A stretch of 56,963 bases of DNA from CAZHDI01 sp964531285 (GCA_964531285.1 CAZHDI010000012.1:1-56963), one strand, 5' to 3'. Shown: positions 43,590 to 52,874, counted from the first letter of the stretch. Made by a program: numbers and translations. Notes: generated by a model not told the origin, from the sequence alone.

Positions 43590-44330
43590 ATGGAACGGAC
43601 CTTTCTTCCCGATACGGACAGCCGGCGGCGCCTCTATCTGATGCGCCACGGCCATGTGAATTATTTCTCCATGGCCACCCAACTGCATGGCGTGGACGGG
43701 GTCCCGCTGACCGACAAGGGCCGGGAGGAGGCCGAGGCCGCCGGGATCGCGCTCTCGCACATCCATTTCGACCGGGCGATCTGCTCGGGCCTGGCACGGG
43801 CCCGCCAGACTGCCGAGATCGTGCTGGGGCGCCAGGACGCGCTGGAGCCGCCGCGCCTTGAAGCCGATGACCGGATCCGTGAAATCCGGGGCGGGGGCGG
43901 GCGCCTGCGCGCCTCGATCCGCAGCCCCCTCGATCTGGCCGCCGAACTCGCCGCGCGGTTTGAAAAGGCCGCCGATCCGGACGCCCGCATGGGCCCCGAC
44001 GGCGAAAAATTCACCGATGCCTATGGCCGGGCGGTTGCCTGTATCGAACAGCTGTTCGCCGACCCTGAGGGCCACACCTTCCTGGTCGTCGCCCATGAAG
44101 GCATCAACCGGCTGATCCTGGGCTGGGCGACCGGAGCGGGGCTGATCGCGGCCGGCAGCTTCGAGCAGGACACCGCCTGCATCAATGTCATCGACTTCGA
44201 TGTGGAAATCGCCCCCGACGGGCATCTCATCCGCCGGCGGATCATCAAGGCGGTCAATCTGACCCCGTATAACTACCTGAAGCACGGCATGAACAAGACC
44301 AGCCTCGAAGCCATCTTCTCGCGGGATTGA
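43590..44330 (+). CDS. Histidine phosphatase family protein
   Basis: A 246-residue phosphoglycerate-mutase-like phosphatase. The catalytic LMRHGHVNY, a second Arg (LARARQTAEIV), and VAHEGINRLILG with the second His form the active site. The substrate is unknown. CAGGAG lies seven bases before ATG 43590; an upstream ATG at 43557 overlaps the previous stop and would add eleven residues. It is probably co-transcribed with the racemase gene. Confidence 0.85.
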   Translation: MERTFLPDTDSRRRLYLMRHGHVNYFSMATQLHGVDGVPLTDKGREEAEAAGIALSHIHFDRAICSGLARARQTAEIVLGRQDALEPPRLEADDRIREIRGGGGRLRASIRSPLDLAAELAARFEKAADPDARMGPDGEKFTDAYGRAVACIEQLFADPEGHTFLVVAHEGINRLILGWATGAGLIAAGSFEQDTACINVIDFDVEIAPDGHLIRRRIIKAVNLTPYNYLKHGMNKTSLEAIFSRD

Positions 44331-44339
44331 GGGCAGAGT

Positions 44340-44367
44340 GCCGGACGGGGGTGCCACGCCGTCCGGC
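44340..44367. terminator. Hairpin between convergent genes
   Basis: GCCGGACGG (44340-44348) and CCGTCCGGC (44359-44367) form a nine-base perfect stem with a ten-base loop, in the 42-base gap between the convergent phosphatase and M23 genes. No T-tract is present, but position and strength suggest a two-way terminator. Confidence 0.5.
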
Positions 44368-44372
44368 GTCGA

Positions 44373-45578
44373 TCACGGGGTCCCGGACGGACCGGCGGCA
44401 TCCTCCGCACTCAGATCGAGCACGGCTTCCTTCAGGACCGCTGTCTCGCCGTCCCGGGAGATCGTGACCCGCGCCACATAGCGCCCCGGCGGCCAGGCTT
44501 CAACGCCCGGTGCGCGGCGCCGTCCGGTGAAAATCAGCCGGCGCGCCTCGGGTTCTTCCAGAAGGCCGCCATTATCCGCAATGCGCCCCTCGGGTCCGTC
44601 GAGGGTGACCTCCAGTACATCGCCAGCCTCGATATTGATCACATGGCCATAGGCCACCAGGGCCGGAGCGGTCAGGCCCGGCGGCGGCTTCGGCGCCTCC
44701 GCATCGACCAGGCTCAGCGGGCCGTCGGCAAAGCCGACACTGATCACGGCGCTGCGTTCATAGGTGAGCACCTCTTGGGCATCCGCCGTCCACAGAGGAT
44801 CGCGCGGCTGCCCGCAGCCGCCCGCCGGCACCGCCCCGACGAACGGATCGACCACATCCTCGCCGCGCCGCAGGATGAACTCCAGATGCGGAAACTCCGA
44901 CGCGCCCGAACTGCCGACAAGGCCCAAAGGCTGGCCGCGCGTGACCCTCTGGTTCTCCAGCACGTTCACGCTGCCTTCGCGCAGGTGACAATATTGCGTG
45001 CGCCAGCCCTGGCCATGGGCGATCACGACACCGTTGCCGCAATCCTTGCCCTCGACCGCCGCGCGGCGCTCATCGGTCATCACGATGGCGTCGTCCTCAC
45101 CGTCACGCAGTCCGACCACGATGCCCGGGGCGGCGGCGACGACCGGCACACCGGCGGCCATCATATGCAGATCCTTCAGGCGAATATCCGTGCCGTCATG
45201 GCCGTCATAGGTCTGGGTCCCACACATATAGTCCTCGCGGCCCTCACCCGTGGTCCAGTCGGGATAATGCTGGAGGAAACAATCCGTGCCCACCGTACAG
45301 GCGACCGGCACGATCAACTCGAAAGGCGGCGGCGCGGCGTCTTCAACCGGCTCGGGGTCCGGGGCAGGAGCAGGGTCCGGATCGGGATCCGGAGCGGCCT
45401 GGCCCTCCTGCGGGGCTTCGGCGGAAACCGGCTCGGGCTCGGGCGGTGTGTAGAACACGGTCACCGCGATCGCGAGCGCCGCAAGGCCGCCGACCACACC
45501 GGCCAACAGGCCCATGCGGCGCAGCCGGTCGCTCGCCGGTGTTCCGGTCGGACGGGGCGCTCCTGTCATGCGGGTCAT
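44373..45578 (-). CDS. M23 (LytM-type) metallopeptidase with HxE in place of HxH
   Basis: A 401-residue membrane-anchored protein: one N-terminal helix (22-44), a Pro/Asp/Glu-rich spacer to about 85, then an M23 domain. H127-x3-D131 and H198 (TQYCHL) match LytM; the last motif reads PHLEF (H231, E233) where HxH is usual, so one zinc ligand is replaced by Glu. Cysteines around residues 94-100, 119 and 180 suggest disulfides. The C-terminal 140 residues are beta-rich. GAGGAG sits five bases before the ATG, which overlaps the stop of the upstream peptide-binding gene (ATGA). Confidence 0.8.
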   Translation of the reverse strand: MTRMTGAPRPTGTPASDRLRRMGLLAGVVGGLAALAIAVTVFYTPPEPEPVSAEAPQEGQAAPDPDPDPAPAPDPEPVEDAAPPPFELIVPVACTVGTDCFLQHYPDWTTGEGREDYMCGTQTYDGHDGTDIRLKDLHMMAAGVPVVAAAPGIVVGLRDGEDDAIVMTDERRAAVEGKDCGNGVVIAHGQGWRTQYCHLREGSVNVLENQRVTRGQPLGLVGSSGASEFPHLEFILRRGEDVVDPFVGAVPAGGCGQPRDPLWTADAQEVLTYERSAVISVGFADGPLSLVDAEAPKPPPGLTAPALVAYGHVINIEAGDVLEVTLDGPEGRIADNGGLLEEPEARRLIFTGRRRAPGVEAWPPGRYVARVTISRDGETAVLKEAVLDLSAEDAAGPSGTP

Positions 45579-47497
45579 GGGTCTCCTCGGACTGGCACGG
45601 GCTTAGTGTTGGCTTCAGGCACCGCCCACCAACTGTCCAAATCATAGCCGGACAGAGGAACGGTATCGGGATGGCGTAAATGGGACCACCATGCTACCCG
45701 GTCGCCGCGGGCATGATAAAGCGGCACCACATAGGCCCCGGATAACAACACCCTGTCCAGGGCGCGGCCCGCCGCCACCTGCGCGTCGCGGGTCCGGGCG
45801 GCAACCAGCGCATCGATCATGGCGTCGGCGGCCGGACGGCGCACGCCGGGAAAATTATAGCTGCCGTTCAGATCGGCGGCCTCGGATCCCCACCGGTAAT
45901 TCTGCTCATTCCCCGGCGAATGGGAGCGGGTCCACAGAAACGGCATCATGTCGAAATCGAAACTGCGCGAGCGGGTCTGGAACTGGCTGGCATCGACAAG
46001 CCGGACCCGCGCCTCGATGCCGATCTTGTTCACCTCCTCCGCATAGGCCAGGGCCACGCGCTGGTGATCCAGATGCTCGATCATGATCTCGAACGATACC
46101 GGCGTGCCGGTCCGGCCATTGACCATCCGCTCATTGCGCACCGTGTAACCGGCCTCCCGGAACAGTCGCATCGCGCGGGTCAGCCCGGCACGGGTCCGCG
46201 TGTAGTAATCAGCCGTCTCGTCCACCGCAAAGCCCCGGGCCATGACCTCGGGCGTCACCGCATCGGGAAACGGCGCAAGGAGATCGCGCTCCAGGGCGGT
46301 GGCCGGCCCGTCGGCGGCAAGATCCGAGACCGGAAAGAAACTCCGGGCCCGCTCATAGCTGCCGAAGAAATAGTTCTCGTTCATCCAGGGAAAATCGAAC
46401 GCGGCAATCAGCGCTTCGCGGACCCGGCGGTCCTGAAACAGCGGGCGGCGGGTGTTCATGGCCAAGCCCAGCATGCCGACACGCGAGGGCGGCTCGAAGG
46501 TGCCGCGTTTCACCCGGCCATCGCGGGCGGCGGCGAAATCGTACCCCCGGGCCCAGCGCAGGGTGTTCGAATCCGGTTCGATCCGCACATGGACCGCACC
46601 GGCCTTGAACGCCTCGAATGCGGCATTGGCATCCCGGAAATACTCGTAGCGGATCTCGGCGACATTGTTGAAGCCGCGATTGACCGGCAGATCCGCCCCC
46701 CAATACTCCGGATTGCGCGCAAAGGTGAGCGACCGCCCGGCATCGACTTTGGAAACCACATAAGGTCCGCTGCCGACGGGGGGCTTGAGCGTGGTCTTCG
46801 AGAAATCCTCATCCGCGTAATAGGACCGCGAAAACACCGACATCAGCGCCATCAGGAGTGGCAGTTCCCGATCGTCGAGCCCCGGCTGAAAGACGAAACG
46901 GATGGTGCGCGCGTCGGGCCGGTCGATCCGCGCGACCTTGCCGAACCGGGTGCGGTAATGGGGCCGGCCTTTTTCCTTCAACAGATCGAAGGAGAACAGC
47001 ACATCCTCGGCCGTCAGCGGCGTGCCGTCGGAAAAGCGCACGCCCTCGCGCATGGTGAAGGCGATCCAGGAGCGGTCGTCGGGCACCTCGACGGTCTCGC
47101 ACAAGAGGCAGTAGAGCGTGAACGGCTCGTCCTTGGAGCGCATCATAAGCGGCTCGAAGACCCGGCGCGGGAACCGCATATGCCACATGGGCCGGCCCAA
47201 GGGCACAATGAACGGGTTGAGGTTGTCGAAGGTCCCGGTCTCGCCGATCACCAGCGTGCCGCCCTTGGGCGCATCCGGATTGGCATAGGGAAAATGCGTG
47301 AAATCCGCCGGCAGGGCAGGCGCCCCCAGCATGGCCAAAGCATGGGACGGTCCCAGACCCGGGCTTAGGGGACCAAGCGCCGCGGGGGCGGGATCGCCGG
47401 CGGACTGCGCCCAGGCCGGCGCCAGCGCGGCCAGCCAGAGGGCTGCCGCCAGGACCGCCCGAAGCGGTGCCATGTTAACGCCTTGCCAACGAGACAT
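45575..47497 (-). CDS. Family 5 ABC substrate-binding protein, YejA-like
   Basis: A periplasmic oligopeptide-type binding protein of about 640 residues with a signal peptide ending APAWA. It shows FTHFPYANPDAPKGGTL, a YejA/peptide-type start, and GRPHYRTRFGKVARI and NPEYWGADLPVNRGFNN, typical of this branch. No permease or ATPase gene is adjacent, so it is an orphan. It is coupled to the M23 peptidase (ATGA). The start is ATG 47497 (GGGGAA six bases upstream) or ATG 47473. It is divergent from the capA-like gene. Confidence 0.85.
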   Translation of the reverse strand: MSRWQGVNMAPLRAVLAAALWLAALAPAWAQSAGDPAPAALGPLSPGLGPSHALAMLGAPALPADFTHFPYANPDAPKGGTLVIGETGTFDNLNPFIVPLGRPMWHMRFPRRVFEPLMMRSKDEPFTLYCLLCETVEVPDDRSWIAFTMREGVRFSDGTPLTAEDVLFSFDLLKEKGRPHYRTRFGKVARIDRPDARTIRFVFQPGLDDRELPLLMALMSVFSRSYYADEDFSKTTLKPPVGSGPYVVSKVDAGRSLTFARNPEYWGADLPVNRGFNNVAEIRYEYFRDANAAFEAFKAGAVHVRIEPDSNTLRWARGYDFAAARDGRVKRGTFEPPSRVGMLGLAMNTRRPLFQDRRVREALIAAFDFPWMNENYFFGSYERARSFFPVSDLAADGPATALERDLLAPFPDAVTPEVMARGFAVDETADYYTRTRAGLTRAMRLFREAGYTVRNERMVNGRTGTPVSFEIMIEHLDHQRVALAYAEEVNKIGIEARVRLVDASQFQTRSRSFDFDMMPFLWTRSHSPGNEQNYRWGSEAADLNGSYNFPGVRRPAADAMIDALVAARTRDAQVAAGRALDRVLLSGAYVVPLYHARGDRVAWWSHLRHPDTVPLSGYDLDSWWAVPEANTKPVPVRGDP

Positions 47498-47630
47498 ACG
47501 CATTCCCCGCCGAATACCGTATATTAACCTCGTAGATTCTCGGCCCGCCCGCCAGACACCGCCGCAGGGCCGGCCTGGGCTCTTGAAAGGGCCCGCTGCT
47601 GCCAGTAGCCGCCGGAAAGGGGGCCTTATC

Positions 47631-49616
47631 ATGGACACCGCACCGCAATTCGGTCCTCAAACCGGAGGCTTCCGGGTCCTCGCCGCCCTGATCCTGGGCG
47701 GGGCGTCCCTGGCCGCGGCCTATCTGGCGCCGCAGGAATTTTTGCCGGATTGGCCGCCGTCGGGCCAGGAACCGAATGCCCTCTACCGGACCGCCGGTGC
47801 CGACGATCCCGCTGACGCCAGGCAGAACGAAGAAGACCGCGCCGGCGAAGACCGAACCCGAGAAGAACCGCTGGCCGATCCGGACGCACCGCTCGCAAGG
47901 GTCGAGGAGGCGGTGCAGGACGCCTGGGCCTTCGTGACCGATACGGCCCGGACCACCCTCGACAAGACCTCCTGGCCGGAGGGCGTGGAGCAGATCCTCA
48001 ACGGCCGGATGAACCAGGACCTTCAACTGCCCAGCCTGCCGGAGGCCGAAGACCCGCCCTTGCCGCCTGATGATGGACCGGTCCGCACCCTCTATGGCGC
48101 CAGTTTCGGCGAGGCCCTGTCGATCGCGGATGCGCAGACCCGGTGGACGCGGCTGATCGCGGCGCGCCCTGAACTCAAAGCCTTCGACAGCGCCCTGGTG
48201 AAATCCAAGCTGTGGGCGGTGTGGCCGGTCCATGACCTCGTGGCGACCGGCGGCGAGCGCGCGGTCCTCAAAGAAATCTGCACCGACCTGCGCGCCACCG
48301 GCACCCCCTGCACCTTCCAGGAACTGAGCAGCGCAGATGTCGCCGGTTATCTGACCCGCACCGAGGCCAAGAGCGAGGCCGAGACCGAGAGCGACGCTCC
48401 GGCCCCGGCGGAGGAAACCGACGGTGCCGCGCTCAGCCCTGCGCCGAAACCCGCCCCGTTGCCTGGCGAAACCGAACCCGCCGCCGCCGATGTCGCGATG
48501 ATCGCACCGCCGGTCCATTATCTGGGCTTCGGTCCCGATGGTCCGGATGCGGATCTGCGCACCGCGCGGCTCATGGCCGTGGGCGATGTGATGATCGGCT
48601 CGGACTTTCCCCATCGCGGTCTGCTGCATCCGGATCTTCGCCCCGGCCGCACGCTCGATGGGGTGATCGACAGGGATCTCCTCGATCTGCTGCGCGCGGG
48701 CGATATCAGCTTTTTCAATCTCGAAGGCGTGCTGCTGGACGGCGGCGCCAGCGCCAAGGCGTGCGACAAGTGCTTTGCGTTCCGCAGCCCGACCCATTAC
48801 GCGGATTTTCTGGCCGAGGCCGGGTTCGACATCGCCTCGCTGGCCAACAATCACAGCGGCGATTTCGGCGCCGAAGGCCGGGCCTCCACCCGCGCCGCGC
48901 TCGATGGGGTGGGGATTGCCGTCACCGGGCTCGACGAGGCGGGGGCGCGCACCGCGAGCCTGACGCTGGACAATGGCCTGCGCGCGGGCTTCGCGGCCTT
49001 CGCGCCCAGTCCCGGCACCCTGTCGCTCCATGATCTGCCGCGCGCCCGCGACTTGGTGCGCGACCTCGACGCGGACCATGACATCGTGGTGGTCTCGGTC
49101 CATGCCGGGGCGGAAGGCCCGCGCGCCTCGCGGGTGCCGCGCCGGGCGGAGATTTATCTCGGCGAGAACCGCGGCGATGTGCATGCCTTCGCCCATGCCA
49201 TGGTGGCGGCGGGCGCGGATCTGGTGCTCGGCCATGGCCCCCATGTGCCGCGCGCGGTGGAAATCATTGACGGCCGGCTGGTCGCCTACAGCCTGGGCAA
49301 TTTCTGGACCTATACCGGGTTCATCAGCTGGGGGATGCTCGGCGTCGGCCCGGTGCTCGATGTGACATTGGCCGCCGACGGATCGCTTCAGGACTTTTCC
49401 ATCCACTCCACCCGCCAGGCCGGGCTCGGTGTTCCGGCGCTCGACCCCAAGGCCGAGGCCCGGCGCTTCACCCTCGACCGCACCCGGCGCGACTTCCCCG
49501 AAACCTTCTCGAAACTGATGAGCGCGCACGGTCCGCAGATCGCCGCCGTGCCGCCCGTCCGCGCGGATCAGGTGCACTACGGCGCCCTCGATCCGTCGGG
49601 CCTATCCGCCGACTGA
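47631..49616 (+). CDS. CapA/PgsA-family metallophosphatase-like protein with SPOR-like segment
   Basis: A 661-residue protein. An N-terminal hydrophobic anchor (15-32) is followed by an acidic linker, a segment (about 153-230: LYGASFGEAL, WTRLIAARPEL, CTDLRATGTPC) that looks like a degenerate SPOR domain, a Glu/Pro/Ala-rich linker, then a PGA_cap domain from about 313 (LMAVGDVMIG, FNLEGV, LANNHSGDFG, GHGPHVPRAVEI, YSLGNFW). CapA proteins are linked to poly-gamma-glutamate capsule. No capBC genes are here, so capsule synthesis is not shown. AAAGGGGG precedes ATG 47631. Confidence 0.82.
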   Translation: MDTAPQFGPQTGGFRVLAALILGGASLAAAYLAPQEFLPDWPPSGQEPNALYRTAGADDPADARQNEEDRAGEDRTREEPLADPDAPLARVEEAVQDAWAFVTDTARTTLDKTSWPEGVEQILNGRMNQDLQLPSLPEAEDPPLPPDDGPVRTLYGASFGEALSIADAQTRWTRLIAARPELKAFDSALVKSKLWAVWPVHDLVATGGERAVLKEICTDLRATGTPCTFQELSSADVAGYLTRTEAKSEAETESDAPAPAEETDGAALSPAPKPAPLPGETEPAAADVAMIAPPVHYLGFGPDGPDADLRTARLMAVGDVMIGSDFPHRGLLHPDLRPGRTLDGVIDRDLLDLLRAGDISFFNLEGVLLDGGASAKACDKCFAFRSPTHYADFLAEAGFDIASLANNHSGDFGAEGRASTRAALDGVGIAVTGLDEAGARTASLTLDNGLRAGFAAFAPSPGTLSLHDLPRARDLVRDLDADHDIVVVSVHAGAEGPRASRVPRRAEIYLGENRGDVHAFAHAMVAAGADLVLGHGPHVPRAVEIIDGRLVAYSLGNFWTYTGFISWGMLGVGPVLDVTLAADGSLQDFSIHSTRQAGLGVPALDPKAEARRFTLDRTRRDFPETFSKLMSAHGPQIAAVPPVRADQVHYGALDPSGLSAD

Positions 49617-49648
49617 CCGCCGCCGACCTTACAGCCTCGGAGCCCCCC

Positions 49649-50440
49649 ATGACGCGTGCTGACGATATCGATTTTGAAATCTCCGGCCATGACATGCAGT
49701 TCGTCGAGATCGAACTCGATCCCGGCGAGAGCGCGGTCGCCGAGGGCGGGGCAATGATGTATAAATCCTCCGAGATCGTCATGAACACCATCTTCGGGGA
49801 CGGCTCGGGCCAGGACGCGGGCTTCATGGCCAAGCTGCTCGGCGTCGGTAAGCGCGTGCTGACCGGCGAGAGCCTGTTCGTCACGGTCTTCACCCATGAG
49901 GGCAAAGGCAAAGCCAAGGTCGCCTTCGCCGCGCCCTATCCGGGCACGATCATTCCCATCGATCTCAATGCCCATGGCGGCAAGATCATCTGCCAGAAGG
50001 ACAGCTTTCTGGCCGCGGCCAAGGGCGTGTCCATCGGCATTGCGTTCCAGCGCAAGATCCTGACCGGCCTGTTCGGCGGGGAAGGCTTTATCATGCAAAG
50101 CCTGGAGGGCGACGGCATGGCCTTTGTCCATGCGGGCGGCACGCTGGTCGAACGCGATCTCGGGCCGGGCGAGGAACTCCATGTGGACACTGGATGCATT
50201 GCGGCGCTCAGTGCCGGGATCGAGTACGACATTTCCCGGGCCGGGGGGATCAAGACCATGATCTTCGGAGGCGAGGGGCTGTTCTTCGCGCGCCTGCGCG
50301 GACCGGGCAAGGTCTGGCTTCAGAGCCTGCCGTTTGCCCGCCTTGCCGGCCGCATCCTGGCCAATGTGCCGGTGACCGGCAGCGGTCAGGGCGAGGGCTC
50401 GGTGCTTGGCCCGTTCGGCAGCGTGCTGCGCGGGAACTAA
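49649..50440 (+). CDS. AIM24/TIGR00266 family protein
   Basis: A 263-residue beta-sandwich-type protein with the family pattern: VEIELDPGESAVAEGGAMMY, GTIIPIDL, ICQKDSFLA, FHxGGT-like VHAGGT, DTGCIAAL and a final WLQSLPFARLAGRI. Yeast AIM24 affects mitochondrial cristae; bacterial roles are not settled. It follows capA by 32 bases and may be in its operon. Its stop is two bases from the convergent NicO gene stop. Confidence 0.85.
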   Translation: MTRADDIDFEISGHDMQFVEIELDPGESAVAEGGAMMYKSSEIVMNTIFGDGSGQDAGFMAKLLGVGKRVLTGESLFVTVFTHEGKGKAKVAFAAPYPGTIIPIDLNAHGGKIICQKDSFLAAAKGVSIGIAFQRKILTGLFGGEGFIMQSLEGDGMAFVHAGGTLVERDLGPGEELHVDTGCIAALSAGIEYDISRAGGIKTMIFGGEGLFFARLRGPGKVWLQSLPFARLAGRILANVPVTGSGQGEGSVLGPFGSVLRGN

Positions 50441-50442
50441 GT

Positions 50443-51420
50443 TTACATCAAAGGATGAGCCGGCCGGAACGATGCGCTCAGCAGGCTCGCCCCGATCAGC
50501 ACCAGGACGATCCCGCCGGTGAGCGCCGCGCCCTGGGCGATCACCGCCAGGCGCCCCGGTGCGGCCCCGGCCAGCCGCAGGGCCAGACCGCGCGAGCCCA
50601 TGGCCAGGAGCGCCAGGACCGAGATGGCCAGCGCAGTCCCAACCGCCATGGCCAGGGTGGCCAGAACGCCCGCCCATAACAGATCAAGCGCGACCGCGAC
50701 CCCGAGCACGATCAGGGCGCCGGTGCAGGGCCGCAGTCCGATCGCCAGAACGATGCCGAGCGCCGTGCGCCAGCCGACGGGCTTGGCGATCTGATCCGCT
50801 GACGGGCTGTGCGCATGTCCACATGCCGAACACGCATCCCCGGGTCCATGGTCATGCCCATGACTATGATCATGCGCGCCGGAGCGGTGTCCCGTGGTGC
50901 GCTCCAGGACGATCCGGCGCAGACTCAGGAGCGCCCGCGCCGCAAGCCACACCCCGACCAGGATCAACAGCCCATAGCCGATTTTCTCGACCGATCCGGC
51001 AACCGCGCGCGATTGGCCGACGACACCGCCGGCCAGCCAGACCGCCCCGACCACAAGAATGATCGCCGTGGCCGCCTGAACGAACGCCGCGCACCAGGCC
51101 AGCGCCAGGCCCCGCCGCAGCGCGTCCGGATGACTGGCGAGATAGGTGCCGATGACCGCTTTGCCGTGTCCGGGACCCGCGGCATGGAGCAGCCCGTAGA
51201 GAAAACTGAGGCCGATCAGCGATCCCCCGGCGGTCCATCCGGACGCCTCGACAGCGCGCATGGCCGTGAGTAGATCCTGGTGGAAGGCGCGTTGGATCAC
51301 GGCGATCTCGGCCGACAGGGCCGCCCAGGCCATAGGGACCGCCGGCCAGTCGATCCATTGAACGGCGACCAGACCGAGTGCCAGGATGCCTGTGCTGATG
51401 AACGCCCCGCGCCAGGTCAT
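50443..51420 (-). CDS. NicO/RcnA-like nickel/cobalt exporter
   Basis: A 325-residue polytopic protein. HAAGPGHGKAVIGTYL is the NicO signature, and a cytosolic His/Cys-rich loop (HDHSHGHDHGPGDACSACGHAH) would bind metal. It likely moves nickel or cobalt across the inner membrane. The ATG at 51420 overlaps the stop of the DUF1007 gene (ATGA), so the longer frame to 51438 is unlikely. DUF1007-NicO pairs are common in alphaproteobacteria. Confidence 0.9.
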   Translation of the reverse strand: MTWRGAFISTGILALGLVAVQWIDWPAVPMAWAALSAEIAVIQRAFHQDLLTAMRAVEASGWTAGGSLIGLSFLYGLLHAAGPGHGKAVIGTYLASHPDALRRGLALAWCAAFVQAATAIILVVGAVWLAGGVVGQSRAVAGSVEKIGYGLLILVGVWLAARALLSLRRIVLERTTGHRSGAHDHSHGHDHGPGDACSACGHAHSPSADQIAKPVGWRTALGIVLAIGLRPCTGALIVLGVAVALDLLWAGVLATLAMAVGTALAISVLALLAMGSRGLALRLAGAAPGRLAVIAQGAALTGGIVLVLIGASLLSASFRPAHPLM

Positions 51421-52079
51421 CTTGCGGCCCCATCGCATTGGACCGAAACCCGTTCGGCGAAATGGATCCCGACGCTGTCATCGGCCTGGCGGTCCAGATC
51501 GGCGGACGCGGCCAGCAGCGTGATCTGGCGCGGCGGTCGCGGCGGCAGAACAGCCGGCCGGCAGGCCTCGGCACCCGGGCCCTTCACCGCGACTCCCTCG
51601 TCCTCATGGAGGATTTCCACATAATAGGTCGGGTCGAACACCGCATAGGTCAGCCCGGCGGCGGGCAGGGGCCGCTCCAGCGCGACGGTGAAGCCGGCAA
51701 TGAGGCGGTTGTCCTCGACCCGGACGTCGAAATCGCCATCGGGCGCCACCGGCACGGTGTCATCGCCCATGCTCACGGTAACGAAATAGCCGTATTCGGC
51801 GAGGTTCGTGCGCATGGTGGCGGCCAGTTCATCGAGCTTGTCGGCATCGGGCGCGCCATCGCCATCCCGGTCAAAACCTTGGGTGGCGAAGATCGTATAC
51901 ATCTCGTCGAAATGCCAAAGGACCTCGATGGCTTCGGCGCGGCCGGCATCGTCCAGCACGACGGCCGACTGCCCCTCGATCCAGATATGCGGGTGGGCCA
52001 GGGCAGGCGCCGCGCTGACCGCGACCGCAAACCCCGCCATGATGGCAGCCCGCCAGCCCTGTTTTCCGACGTTCCTCAT
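51417..52079 (-). CDS. DUF1007 family exported protein, partner of NicO
   Basis: A 220-residue protein with a signal peptide (cleavage after PALA) and the family start HPHIWIEGQSAV. WHFDEMYTIFATQGFDRDGDG is the central conserved stretch, perhaps metal-binding. It is coupled to the NicO gene by an ATGA overlap and is probably a periplasmic metal-handling partner. The start is ATG 52079 behind AGGGG; a TTG at 52094 is possible. Confidence 0.87.
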   Translation of the reverse strand: MRNVGKQGWRAAIMAGFAVAVSAAPALAHPHIWIEGQSAVVLDDAGRAEAIEVLWHFDEMYTIFATQGFDRDGDGAPDADKLDELAATMRTNLAEYGYFVTVSMGDDTVPVAPDGDFDVRVEDNRLIAGFTVALERPLPAAGLTYAVFDPTYYVEILHEDEGVAVKGPGAEACRPAVLPPRPPRQITLLAASADLDRQADDSVGIHFAERVSVQCDGAAR

Positions 52080-52136
52080 GGACCCCTGTGTCAAAAAACA
52101 CCGTGGCGAGAGTAGGACCTTCTCCCTCCGGGCATG

Positions 52137-52874
52137 CTATCCCCGGGTATGGGCCGCGGATGCCTCGCCCAGATGCGGTGCCCGATAGCCAAGAGCATCA
52201 AATTCCGTGCCGAAGAGCAAGGCCACCCGCTCGCGCAGTTCCGGCGTCAGAAGCTCTTCGGCGCTGCGTTTGTCTTTACGATGGCCACCCTTGGCATTGG
52301 GCATCCAGCCGTCGAAATCGAAGCCGCAGCGCTCGCCCACCTCCCGGAGCCCGTCGGTCAGATGCGCGTGGTCGATCACCATATCGACAATGACTTCGCC
52401 CTTCTCGGTGTAGAGCGGGGCGTTCATGTGCCGGTCGGACCGCAGCGTGCCGATGAAGGCATCGAGGCTCATATCCGGGTTGGACCTCGTGTGCCAGTAA
52501 TAGAGCGACATCAGCCGGTCCATCGGGTGGCGTTCCACGGTGAAGACCAGATAGTCCGACCAGACCCGCTCCCCGACGAGGCGCCGGACCATCCAGGCCG
52601 GGATGTGGTTGTAATATTTCTTGGCCCGCTTGAACCGCCGATACGCGCGCATGAAGGATTTGTAGCTGCCGTCCATCTGGCTAAACGGATTGAACAGGCC
52701 GCTGTGATTTTGCGCGGTGCGGCCGAATTCGGCGCGCGCGGGCTCATCCGATACCGAGATCGGGGTCAGCACGTCGTTGGGGCCGCAATAGCGCGACAAC
52801 GAAATCTCGACGCTGGTGCCGCCGGTCTTGCGGGTCTTGATGAAAATGAACTTGTGCTCGTGGGAGATGATCAT
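52137..52874 (-). CDS. Sulfotransferase family protein
   Basis: A 245-residue Sulfotransfer_2-like enzyme. The 5'-phosphosulfate loop KTRKTGGTSVE and the 3'-phosphate segment VERHPMDRLMSLYYW are present, so it should transfer sulfate from PAPS to a glycan or lipid. The acceptor is unknown. It could modify the surface polysaccharide made by other genes in this chromosome; nothing adjacent proves that. The start is ATG 52874, with an 11-base palindrome (52875-52885, GCCCGACGGGC) just upstream. Confidence 0.85.
   Translation of the reverse strand: MIISHEHKFIFIKTRKTGGTSVEISLSRYCGPNDVLTPISVSDEPARAEFGRTAQNHSGLFNPFSQMDGSYKSFMRAYRRFKRAKKYYNHIPAWMVRRLVGERVWSDYLVFTVERHPMDRLMSLYYWHTRSNPDMSLDAFIGTLRSDRHMNAPLYTEKGEVIVDMVIDHAHLTDGLREVGERCGFDFDGWMPNAKGGHRKDKRSAEELLTPELRERVALLFGTEFDALGYRAPHLGEASAAHTRG

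Noticed and set aside
52080..52136. Nickel/cobalt or cobalamin riboswitch before DUF1007-NicO
   Set aside because: Only 57 bases separate it from the sulfotransferase stop, too short for either riboswitch, and no conserved core is visible.
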